DNA of 11,820 nt, taken from the NCBI GenBank assembly GCA_027485075.1, contig JAIXRT010000238.1, positions 1-11,820 of the forward strand. The letters run 5' to 3'. Both the position numbers and the translations under genes were made by a program. Below, in pieces: positions 1-5,729 of this stretch. Origin of the DNA: Cytophagaceae bacterium (GTDB lineage Bacteria > Bacteroidota > Bacteroidia > Cytophagales > Spirosomataceae). Within the stretch, counting starts at the first letter, position 1, and each line of letters opens with the position of its first letter. The notes under the pieces were generated by a model. It did no database searches and was not told the DNA's origin. It saw only the letters and a program-made list of their open reading frames with translations.

Positions 1-87
1 AACTCTCACCTCTTAATTCTTACCTCTTACTTTTTACTTAGAAGTGAGATAGGTGAACTCTCACCTCTTAATTCTTACCTCTTACTT
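1..87 (-). repeat. Heptamer-based direct repeat (xxGTAAG family), two 32-nt copies
   Basis: Positions 1-32 and 56-87 are identical 32-nt copies separated by 23 nt. Read on the minus strand, each copy divides into 7-nt units of the form xxxTAAG or xxxTGAG (the first is AAGTAAG). Part of the spacer (about 42-56) carries similar units in the opposite orientation, so the block has both direct and inverted parts; AGGTGA (51-56) and TCACCT (61-66) can form a small hairpin. The right copy overlaps the last codons and the TAA stop (75-77) of the transporter gene. The block may continue beyond the left edge. It resembles in form, not in sequence, the heptanucleotide STRR repeats known from filamentous cyanobacteria. 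No function is known to me. Confidence 0.85.
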
Positions 88-971
88 ACTTGATAGCTCC
101 CCCACACAACCAAGCCCATTCCGATACATACCAGGGCTGAAGGAACTCCATGTCCTAAACTAATTTCAATTAGAATTGAAAATAACACGGCACTATTGCC
201 TGCAGCGCCTACAATGCTGGTCTTTTCGTGAAGCAGTGCTTGCGTTGTAAAATATTGGACGCCTAAGGCCAACAAGCCCATGATTAATGCCCAAATCCAT
301 TCCCAGCCTGTAGGTGTAACCCATTGTCCCGTGAAAAAGCTGTTGGGGTAATCACCCCACGTGCCCAAGGCTAATGAAATACTCGATGCCACAAAACCTG
401 CGGCCATAAACGAGACTACGACCCAGCGAGAATCATAGTATTTTTGAGCTTCCTTAATGGCTAAATAGCCCAGCGCTGTACCCATCGCGTAGATGATTCC
501 GGTGGCGTGGTGCACCAGTTGGCCTTGCGCCTCTGGTTGGAAAATGAGTATGATCCCGAAAAAGCCAACTAATAAAAACAAAACTTGCTTCGTAGACAGG
601 CGTTCATTGGTAAAAATGAAGAAACTAAAAATGGCGATGAAAAGCGGAAATGCTTGGCCGTAGGTATTTGTTAGGGAAAGGCCTAGGTGCTCCAACGTGT
701 AAAATAGGCAATACAGGGTAAATGCGCCTAATAGTCCGCGCAGTATGATGAAGTATAACTTGCCGCCTTTTTGGACCGCCGGTTTTTGATATAGACTTAT
801 TAATAAAAAAGGTAAGCCCACCGCACTGCGGAAAAATACAAGTTCAACGGATCCGAATCGTTCACTCATCGATTTTGCTATAGCAGACATGAGTGCGAAA
901 CATAAGGAGGAAATAAGCATATAGCCAATTCCTTTATTCCGGATAATTAGTTTTCTGAAGTCTGTACGCAT
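75..971 (-). CDS. DMT-superfamily transporter (EamA domains)
   Basis: This is a 298-residue, very hydrophobic inner-membrane protein with about ten predicted membrane segments arranged as two EamA halves (roughly residues 15-145 and 156-295), the usual size and layout of the drug/metabolite transporter superfamily. Typical sequences include the charged ELVFFRS stretch after the second helix and a Glu-Arg pair after the first half (FTNERLS). Such proteins export or import small metabolites; the substrate cannot be told from sequence. The start is ATG (complement of 969-971), 69 bp from the ridA start and divergent from it. The last codons, encoding about QVSKR, and the TAA stop lie inside the left-edge heptamer repeat, so the native C-terminus may have been replaced by repeat-encoded residues. 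Confidence 0.88.
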   Translation of the reverse strand: MRTDFRKLIIRNKGIGYMLISSLCFALMSAIAKSMSERFGSVELVFFRSAVGLPFLLISLYQKPAVQKGGKLYFIILRGLLGAFTLYCLFYTLEHLGLSLTNTYGQAFPLFIAIFSFFIFTNERLSTKQVLFLLVGFFGIILIFQPEAQGQLVHHATGIIYAMGTALGYLAIKEAQKYYDSRWVVVSFMAAGFVASSISLALGTWGDYPNSFFTGQWVTPTGWEWIWALIMGLLALGVQYFTTQALLHEKTSIVGAAGNSAVLFSILIEISLGHGVPSALVCIGMGLVVWGSYQVSKR

Positions 972-1033
972 GAAAAATCAGTCTCTGGCTCTTCGGGGAT
1001 TCGAGCAAATTTTGGTAACTTGCATCTCAATTT

Positions 1034-1041
1034 CAAAGGTA
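1034..1041 (-). promoter_or_regulatory. Possible -7 box for the DMT transporter gene
   Basis: The minus strand reads TACCTTTG, a perfect match to the Bacteroidota -7 consensus TAnnTTTG, 62 nt upstream of the transporter start. No TTG is seen at the expected -33 distance, and the site overlaps the first base of ridA, so it may be a chance match. Confidence 0.25.
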
Positions 1042-1415
1042 TGACAAAAAAAATCATTTTTTCTCCTGATGCCCCCGCTGCTATTGGTCCATATTCACAG
1101 GCAGTAGAAGTAAACGGCACGCTCTATGTTTCAGGTCAAATTGCACTCGCCGCATTTGAGGCTGGCGCTACGATCGAAGACGAGACGAATCAGGTGATGA
1201 AAAATTTAGGTCATATCTTAACTGCTGGCGGTTATTCCTATCAGGATATTGTAAAATGCACCATTTTCGTCAAAGACATGGGGCACTTCGCTCAAATCAA
1301 TGCAGTTTACGGTTCTTTCTTTTCTGATCATTTTCCTGCACGGGAGACTGTCGAGGTGGCTCGTTTACCTAAAGATGTCCGCGTTGAAATTTCTTGTATT
1401 GCCTATAAATCTTAA
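1041..1415 (+). CDS. ridA: RidA family (YjgF/YER057c/UK114) enamine/imine deaminase
   Basis: This 124-residue protein has the standard RidA length. RidA forms cytosolic trimers and hydrolyses reactive enamine/imine intermediates, such as 2-aminoacrylate, that PLP enzymes release. Visible family landmarks are IGPYSQAV (about 15-22), YVSGQIA (29-35) and PARETVEVARLP (99-110), which holds the conserved Arg (R101, equivalent to the catalytic Arg105 of Salmonella RidA). The C-terminal strand reads VEISCIA, where canonical RidA has VEIEAIA, so a Glu considered important for water positioning is Ser118. The reading frame is open back to a TTG at 1020, but ATG 1041 gives the normal RidA N-terminus (MTKKIIFSPDAPAAIGPYSQ) and is preferred. 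It lies 3 nt before gltX and probably leads that operon. Confidence 0.9.
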   Translation: MTKKIIFSPDAPAAIGPYSQAVEVNGTLYVSGQIALAAFEAGATIEDETNQVMKNLGHILTAGGYSYQDIVKCTIFVKDMGHFAQINAVYGSFFSDHFPARETVEVARLPKDVRVEISCIAYKS

Positions 1416-1418
1416 ATT

Positions 1419-2927
1419 ATGTCTCAAAAAGTTCGCGTTCGGTTTGCCCCAAGTCCTACGGGCCCATTGCATATTGGTGGGGTACGAACAGCTTTATATA
1501 ATTATTTGTTTGCTCGAAAAACGGGTGGTACGTTCATTTTACGTATTGAAGATACCGATCAAACTCGTTTTGTTCCCGGTGCTGAACAATATATACTAGA
1601 CAGTTTAGCATGGCTCGGCATTAGTCCAGATGAAGGTGTAGGTTCTGATGGCCCCCATGCTCCTTACCGCCAAAGTGAACGAAAAGCACTTTACAAGCAA
1701 TATGCGGATCAGTTACTTAAAGAAGGTAAAGCCTACTACGCGTTTGATTCATCGGAGGAATTAGATGAGATGCGTGCGTTATTTGAAAGCAAAGGTTCCG
1801 CTTTTCAATATAATGCCTTAACCCGGGTAAAATTGCGCAATTCGCTTGCCATGTCACCTGCTGAAGTGGATGCATTACTAGCTTCCGACACGCCTTATGT
1901 GATTCGATTAAAAGTTCCTGCCAAAGGTGAAATTCGCTTTCAAGACAGTGTGCGCGATTGGGTACATGTGCATACCTCGAGTATGGACGATAAAGTTTTA
2001 ATGAAGTCGGACGGGATGCCTACATATCATTTGGCCAATGTGGTCGATGATCACATCATGGAAATTACCCATGTTATTCGTGGGGAAGAGTGGTTGCCAT
2101 CTGCTCCATTGCATATTTTGTTATATCAATCTTTTGGTTGGCAAGCGCCACAATTCGCCCACCTTCCACTTTTATTAAAGCCAGAAGGAAATGGAAAGTT
2201 ATCGAAACGCGATGCAGATTTAGGTGGTTTTCCTGTTTTCCCAATGGAATGGGTTGATCCACAAACTGGAACTGTTTCAAAAGGATTTAAGCAGGAAGGT
2301 TATCTGCCTGCTGCCACATTGAATTTTTTAGCCTTTTTAGGTTGGAACCCAGGTACGGAGCAGGAATTATTTAGTTTAGCAGAACTTGTAGATGCATTTT
2401 CCTTAGAACGTATCAATAAAGCAGGTGCGAAATTTGATGTAAATAAAGCCAAATGGTTTAATCAACAATATTTAAAGCAAGCTGATATCGCTGAGTTAGC
2501 TCAGGCCAACCTACCTAGTTTACCACTGAAAGATGCGGAGGCATTTGTTCATTTATTTTTAGATCGGGTTACGTTTCCTCAGGAAATCGGGCAATTAGTT
2601 CATGAATTTTCGAATAGGCCGAGTGTTTTTGATGAAGCTGTCATGGCCAATAAATGGAATTTAGAGGCTAAGAATGGATTGGAAGTTATTGCAGCGCAGT
2701 TGCCAGCTTGTACTTCATGGGAAGCGGAAGGAATTAAGCAAACGATCCAGGTGGCTCTGGAGGAATCAGGAATTAAGATGGGAAAAGTCATGCAAATATT
2801 ACGTGTTGCTTTGAGTGGCAACGGCGCTGGACCCGATTTGATGATCTCTATGCAATTATGGGGGAAAGAAGAAGTGATTGAACGATTACATGCGGCTTTG
2901 TCCGTTTTCCCCAAACTTGAGTCATGA
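1419..2927 (+). CDS. gltX: Glutamate--tRNA ligase
   Basis: This is a class I aminoacyl-tRNA synthetase of 502 residues that charges tRNA-Glu in the cytosol. The N-terminal Rossmann fold shows RFAPSPTGPLHIGG (8-21, the HIGH motif) and IEDTD (43-47). The KMSKS equivalent is KLSKR (260-264), and the all-helical anticodon-binding region follows from about 360. Two details stand out: right after KLSKR comes an insert (about 268-298, starting GGFPVFPMEW) that I associate with Bacteroidota GluRS, and the Cys-rich zinc site found near residue 100-130 in the E. coli enzyme is absent (the sequence reads YYAFDSSEEL). The protein could be discriminating or not; gatC in the same cluster makes misacylation of tRNA-Gln possible but does not show it. 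Its stop overlaps the next start (ATGA). Confidence 0.96.
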   Translation: MSQKVRVRFAPSPTGPLHIGGVRTALYNYLFARKTGGTFILRIEDTDQTRFVPGAEQYILDSLAWLGISPDEGVGSDGPHAPYRQSERKALYKQYADQLLKEGKAYYAFDSSEELDEMRALFESKGSAFQYNALTRVKLRNSLAMSPAEVDALLASDTPYVIRLKVPAKGEIRFQDSVRDWVHVHTSSMDDKVLMKSDGMPTYHLANVVDDHIMEITHVIRGEEWLPSAPLHILLYQSFGWQAPQFAHLPLLLKPEGNGKLSKRDADLGGFPVFPMEWVDPQTGTVSKGFKQEGYLPAATLNFLAFLGWNPGTEQELFSLAELVDAFSLERINKAGAKFDVNKAKWFNQQYLKQADIAELAQANLPSLPLKDAEAFVHLFLDRVTFPQEIGQLVHEFSNRPSVFDEAVMANKWNLEAKNGLEVIAAQLPACTSWEAEGIKQTIQVALEESGIKMGKVMQILRVALSGNGAGPDLMISMQLWGKEEVIERLHAALSVFPKLES

Positions 2928-3118
2928 AAAACAAATCTAAAGTAGCTCCTAAGGGACCTAAAGTGCATCCAGATTTAGCGGGATTTGAAATGAATATTGA
3001 TTCATTTGGACAGATTACCACAACATTTAATCGCGATGTGCTCAATAGTTTTTTGGATAAGGAGATGCCAGAGGATAAAAAATTAAAGCCTAAAAAAGAT
3101 GAAAGTAACGAAGGATGA
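2924..3118 (+). CDS. Small conserved-looking protein between gltX and gatC, unknown function
   Basis: This is a 64-residue protein with no signal peptide and no membrane segment. The first 45 residues look folded and include HPDLAGFEMNIDSFGQITTTF, which suggests short beta strands followed by a helix (DVLNSFLDKEM). The tail (about 47-64) is Lys/Glu/Asp-rich and probably disordered. I recall similar short proteins beside tRNA-synthetase or gat genes in Bacteroidota but cannot name a family. Its ATG overlaps the gltX stop by 4 nt and its 3' end overlaps gatC by 20 nt, so it is probably translationally coupled to both. The compact arrangement and full-length frame argue that it is real. A role linked to tRNA aminoacylation is only inference. 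Confidence 0.75.
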   Translation: MKNKSKVAPKGPKVHPDLAGFEMNIDSFGQITTTFNRDVLNSFLDKEMPEDKKLKPKKDESNEG

Positions 3119-3386
3119 TGTTGTCAAAATTGCGCATTTAGCTCGTTTGGAGTTAAAGCAAACGCAAGTAGGGGAAATGCAGGATTCCATAAATAAGGTG
3201 TTGGATTGGATGGAAGCTTTGAATGCCGTAGATACAACTGGTGTAGCACCTTTAGTGCACATGACCTCTGCCTTAAATCACTTGCGGGAGGATGTTGCCT
3301 TGGATGGGTTGGATCGTTCAAAGGCCCTTGCTTTAGGTCCTGATACGAATGAGAAATACTTTAAAGTTCCTCAAGTAATCGAGTAA
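3099..3386 (+). CDS. gatC: Asp-tRNA(Asn)/Glu-tRNA(Gln) amidotransferase subunit C
   Basis: This 95-residue protein is the normal size for GatC, the small subunit that wraps around GatA and stabilises the GatCAB transamidase. The family pattern is clear: VTKDDVVKIAHLARLEL at the N-terminus, a central amphipathic helix (INKVLDWMEALNAVDTTGVAPLVH) and the C-terminal segment ending EKYFKVPQVIE. GatCAB converts Glu-tRNA(Gln) or Asp-tRNA(Asn) to the amide form. The start ATG (3099) lies inside the preceding small gene, in another frame. It is the last gene of the ridA-gltX cluster; gatA and gatB are not in the window, which is common since gat genes are often scattered. Its TAA abuts the aroB stop with no intervening base and no terminator hairpin. 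Confidence 0.93.
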   Translation: MKVTKDDVVKIAHLARLELKQTQVGEMQDSINKVLDWMEALNAVDTTGVAPLVHMTSALNHLREDVALDGLDRSKALALGPDTNEKYFKVPQVIE

Positions 3387-4415
3387 TTAACCGATGTAAT
3401 AGGCGATCGCCCTTTTCATTTCAGCAGCTGTCACGGGGATATCATAGCCACAGTCTCCGATACCCGTGAGTAGCGAGAATCGAATTTCACTTCCTTTGTT
3501 TTTCTTATCTTGTTCGGTCAGTTTAATGATTACAGGAATTTCGTCTGCAGTTAATTTCACTCGACCATAGGTTTCAAAGAGATAAATCTCAATCGACTCA
3601 AGTTCTTCTTGACTAATTAAGCCGCGATCAAATGCAATAAATGCCTCCATGATCATTCCTACAGCAATGGCTTCGCCGTGTAAAATTCGTCGTTTACCTA
3701 AATTGAGTAGGTACGTTTCCACCGCATGCCCCAGTGTGTGACCAAAGTTTAATATTTTTCGCAATCCTGCCTCTTTGGGATCTTCCGCAACGACCGCCTT
3801 TTTAATGTCAACGGAATGGCTAATCAAGTCGGACAGGTTAACTTCATCAAATGCTTTATGACTAATTTCTTCCCACTTTTCTTCGTCACGAATCAGACAA
3901 TGCTTAATGATTTCTGCATAACCAGATAGTTTTTCCCGTTCAGGAAGTGTTTGGATAAATTCCGGGTCAATGAGTACCGTTTTGGGTAATTGAAATACGC
4001 CAATGTGGTTTTTATAATGTTGAAAGTCAATGCCTAATTTGCCACCAACGCTAGCGTCCACTTGGGCTAATAAGGTGGTAGGGATTTGAATAAAATCGAT
4101 ACCTCGTTTATAAGTTGACGCACAAAAACCACCCATATCTCCTATAACTCCACCACCTAGATTAATCACCAAGCCGTGTCGGTCCATATTGGCTTTTGTC
4201 ATAGCATCCCAAATGCGTGCACACGTCTCAATTGTTTTATGCTCTTCACCAGATTTAATGATGACTTTAGTGAATTTGGCAGGTAGTAGTGACTTGATTT
4301 TTGGTAAGCAATACTTGTTAGTCTGTTCATCCACAATGACCGCCATGTGCGAATAGGTATTTTCGGCTAAGTAGCGAGTAAGTGATGCGGAAATTGGGCC
4401 GATTTGAACAGACAT
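3387..4415 (-). CDS. aroB: 3-dehydroquinate synthase
   Basis: AroB carries out the second step of the shikimate pathway, converting DAHP to 3-dehydroquinate with NAD and a divalent metal. With the ATG at 4415 the protein has 342 residues, normal for AroB. Landmarks are SGEEHK (55-60), NLGGGVIGDMGGF (85-97, NAD binding), PTTLLAQVDASVGGKLGID (112-130), GYAEIIKH (165-172), NFGHTLGHAVE (223-233) and LHGEAIAVGM (245-254). The Glu of GYAE and the His residues of GHTLGH and LHGEA are the expected metal ligands (about E168, H230, H246). The frame is open to a TTG at 4442, but that TTG is part of a TAnnTTTG promoter box, so ATG 4415 is preferred. It is transcribed toward gatC and ends stop-to-stop with it. 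Confidence 0.95.
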   Translation of the reverse strand: MSVQIGPISASLTRYLAENTYSHMAVIVDEQTNKYCLPKIKSLLPAKFTKVIIKSGEEHKTIETCARIWDAMTKANMDRHGLVINLGGGVIGDMGGFCASTYKRGIDFIQIPTTLLAQVDASVGGKLGIDFQHYKNHIGVFQLPKTVLIDPEFIQTLPEREKLSGYAEIIKHCLIRDEEKWEEISHKAFDEVNLSDLISHSVDIKKAVVAEDPKEAGLRKILNFGHTLGHAVETYLLNLGKRRILHGEAIAVGMIMEAFIAFDRGLISQEELESIEIYLFETYGRVKLTADEIPVIIKLTEQDKKNKGSEIRFSLLTGIGDCGYDIPVTAAEMKRAIAYYIG

Positions 4416-4439
4416 GTGCGAAATATTTCGATTTAAATT

Positions 4440-4447
4440 CAAAAATA
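4440..4447 (-). promoter_or_regulatory. -7 promoter box of aroB
   Basis: The minus strand reads TATTTTTG, a perfect TAnnTTTG box, 24 nt upstream of the aroB ATG at 4415. A TTG lies 12 nt further upstream (complement of 4460-4462), which is closer than the usual 17-23 nt spacing, so the -33 element is unclear. The box contains the alternative TTG start and argues against it. Confidence 0.5.
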
Positions 4448-4490
4448 CGAGGAATTTGGCAAAATGGGTGTTTTCTAACCTGAATTTTGG

Positions 4491-4522
4491 TTTTGTGGAA
4501 TGCTTTTTCTTACCTAATTTTG
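4491..4522 (+). promoter_or_regulatory. Promoter of pdhB (TTTTG-N19-TAATTTTG)
   Basis: The -33 element TTTTG (4491-4495) and the perfect -7 box TAATTTTG (4515-4522) are 19 nt apart, the ideal layout for a Bacteroidota primary-sigma promoter. Transcription would start near 4528, leaving a leader of about 30 nt before ATG 4559. The spacing match makes this one of the best-supported promoters in the window. Confidence 0.7.
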
Positions 4523-4558
4523 TTCCCGCTTGGGTAGTCCCACAACTAAGAACATATT

Positions 4559-5542
4559 ATGAGAGAAATTCAATTTAGAGAAGCCTTACGCGAGGCGATG
4601 CAAGAGGAAATGAGACGTGATGATACCGTCTTTTTGATGGGAGAGGAAGTTGCTGAATATAATGGTGCTTACAAAGTTTCACAAGGTATGTTGGATGAGT
4701 TTGGTCCAGATCGCGTGATTGATACACCGATTGCTGAATTGGGTTTTGGAGGAATTGCCGTAGGTGCAGCAGCCAATGGACTTCGTCCGATTGTTGAATT
4801 TATGACCTTCAATTTCTCATTAGTAGCTATTGACCAAGTGATCAATTCTGCAGCGAAGTTGATGTCCATGTCAGGAGGTCAATATTCATGTCCAATTGTT
4901 TTTCGTGGGCCAACAGGTAATGCGGGACAATTGTCATCGCAACACTCGTCAAATTTTGAGAATTGGTTTGCGAACACGCCTGGTTTAAAAGTAGTTGTTC
5001 CATCTAATCCAGCAGACGCAAAGGGTTTATTGAAATCATCTATTCGCGATAATGATCCTGTAATTTTTATGGAATCAGAAGTGATGTATGGTGACAAAGG
5101 ATTCGTGCCAGATGGAGAATATTTAATTCCAATAGGTAAAGCTTCGGTAGTTAAAGAAGGAAAAGATGTTACGTTAGTTACGTTTGGTAAAATGCTTTCA
5201 CGCGTGGTTATGCCAGCGGTTGAGGAATTAGAGAAACAAGGTTTCAGCGTAGAAGTAATTGATTTGAGAACAGTTCGCCCGATTGATTATGCAACGATTG
5301 TCGAGTCAGTTAAGAAAACGAATCGTTGTGTTGTCGTAGAAGAAGCTAATCCACTTGCAGCAATTTCATCTGAAATTACATATCACTTACAGCGTTGGGC
5401 GTTTGATTATTTAGATGCGCCGGTTGTTCGTGTTAATTCACGTGACTTACCTTTACCTTATGCACCTACGTTGATCGATGAGATTTTACCGAGTGTTGAG
5501 CGTACGATTGCAGCAGTTAAAACGGTGACATATCGGAAGTAG
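4559..5542 (+). CDS. pdhB: Pyruvate dehydrogenase E1 component, beta subunit
   Basis: This is the 327-residue beta subunit of the alpha2beta2-type E1 of pyruvate dehydrogenase, a thiamine-diphosphate enzyme that decarboxylates pyruvate and hands the acetyl group to lipoyl-E2. The TPP-contacting Glu sits in DTPIAELGFGGIAVG (E60), and the PDH-E1-beta hallmark GPTGNAGQLSSQHS is at about 117-130. The C-terminal transketolase-like domain follows (SVVKEGKDVTLVTFG, then VEVIDLRTVRPID). The strong match to the PDH type, rather than branched-chain E1 beta, is judged from the GEEVAEYNGAYKVS segment. pdhA (E1 alpha) is not adjacent, and pdhB appears monocistronic between its own promoter and the terminator at 5590-5623. 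The TAG stop lies in a heptamer repeat array. No Shine-Dalgarno is visible before the ATG. Confidence 0.95.
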   Translation: MREIQFREALREAMQEEMRRDDTVFLMGEEVAEYNGAYKVSQGMLDEFGPDRVIDTPIAELGFGGIAVGAAANGLRPIVEFMTFNFSLVAIDQVINSAAKLMSMSGGQYSCPIVFRGPTGNAGQLSSQHSSNFENWFANTPGLKVVVPSNPADAKGLLKSSIRDNDPVIFMESEVMYGDKGFVPDGEYLIPIGKASVVKEGKDVTLVTFGKMLSRVVMPAVEELEKQGFSVEVIDLRTVRPIDYATIVESVKKTNRCVVVEEANPLAAISSEITYHLQRWAFDYLDAPVVRVNSRDLPLPYAPTLIDEILPSVERTIAAVKTVTYRK

Positions 5543-5570
5543 TCCGCAAGTCGTCAGTCACTAGTCGCTG
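5539..5570 (-). repeat. Short degenerate heptamer array (GACTxxx family), left arm
   Basis: Read on the minus strand, this stretch splits into about four 7-nt units resembling GACTAGT, with one 1-nt slip in the unit nearest pdhB. It begins at the pdhB TAG stop (5540-5542), which is the complement of a CTA in the repeat. The 11 nt at 5556-5566 are the exact reverse complement of 5709-5719 in the right arm, so the two arrays are inverted relative to each other around the terminator. Confidence 0.7.
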
Positions 5571-5589
5571 AAATACATATTAAATATAA

Positions 5590-5630
5590 AAAAGCCCTAC
5601 CTGGATTTCCAGGTAGGGCTTTTAATTTTT
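5590..5630. terminator. Bidirectional intrinsic terminator between pdhB and htrA
   Basis: The arms 5590-5604 and 5609-5623 form a 15-bp perfect stem (core AGCCCTACCTGG) around an ATTT loop. It is A-rich on the left and T-rich on the right, so it can terminate both the plus-strand pdhB transcript and the minus-strand htrA transcript. The stem is GC-rich in the middle and should be very stable. Confidence 0.9.
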
Positions 5631-5645
5631 TGAATAAACGTCATT

Positions 5646-5729
5646 GACTAGCGACTGTCAACTGGCTACTGTCCACTAGCTACTGACTACTGACAACTAG
5701 TGACTCTTGACTAGTGACTAGCGACTATA
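5646..5729 (+). repeat. Array of 12 heptamers (xACTxxx family), right arm
   Basis: Twelve consecutive 7-nt units without indels fill 84 nt. Every unit keeps ACT at positions 2-4; the commonest forms are GACTAGC, GACTAGT and TACTGAC. The units are similar rather than identical, so this is a degenerate heptad array and not a recent slippage product. The last unit holds the complement of the htrA TAG stop (5725-5727). It is the inverted partner of the shorter array at 5539-5570 and sits between the terminator and htrA. No protein-coding frame or known mobile element is associated with it. Confidence 0.85.

Noticed and set aside
1016..1023. TAACTTGC as a -7 box for ridA
   Set aside because: It matches TAnnTTTG at only four of six fixed bases and has no -33 TTG at the right distance, so the ridA promoter remains unidentified.
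972..1040. A tRNA or small RNA gene in the divergent spacer or other gaps
   Set aside because: No cloverleaf, CCA end or structured GC-rich segment is visible in any intergenic stretch.
2600..3045. Minus-strand open frames across the gltX end and the small gene
   Set aside because: They lie antisense to well-supported genes and show no recognisable domain.
3403..3410. GCGATCGC octamer, the cyanobacterial HIP1 word
   Set aside because: I noticed only this copy, it lies inside aroB codons, and the rest of the window is clearly Bacteroidota-like.
5646..5729. CRISPR-like array
   Set aside because: The units are 7 nt and contiguous, with no unique spacers of constant length, and there is no cas gene. 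A degenerate heptamer array fits better.
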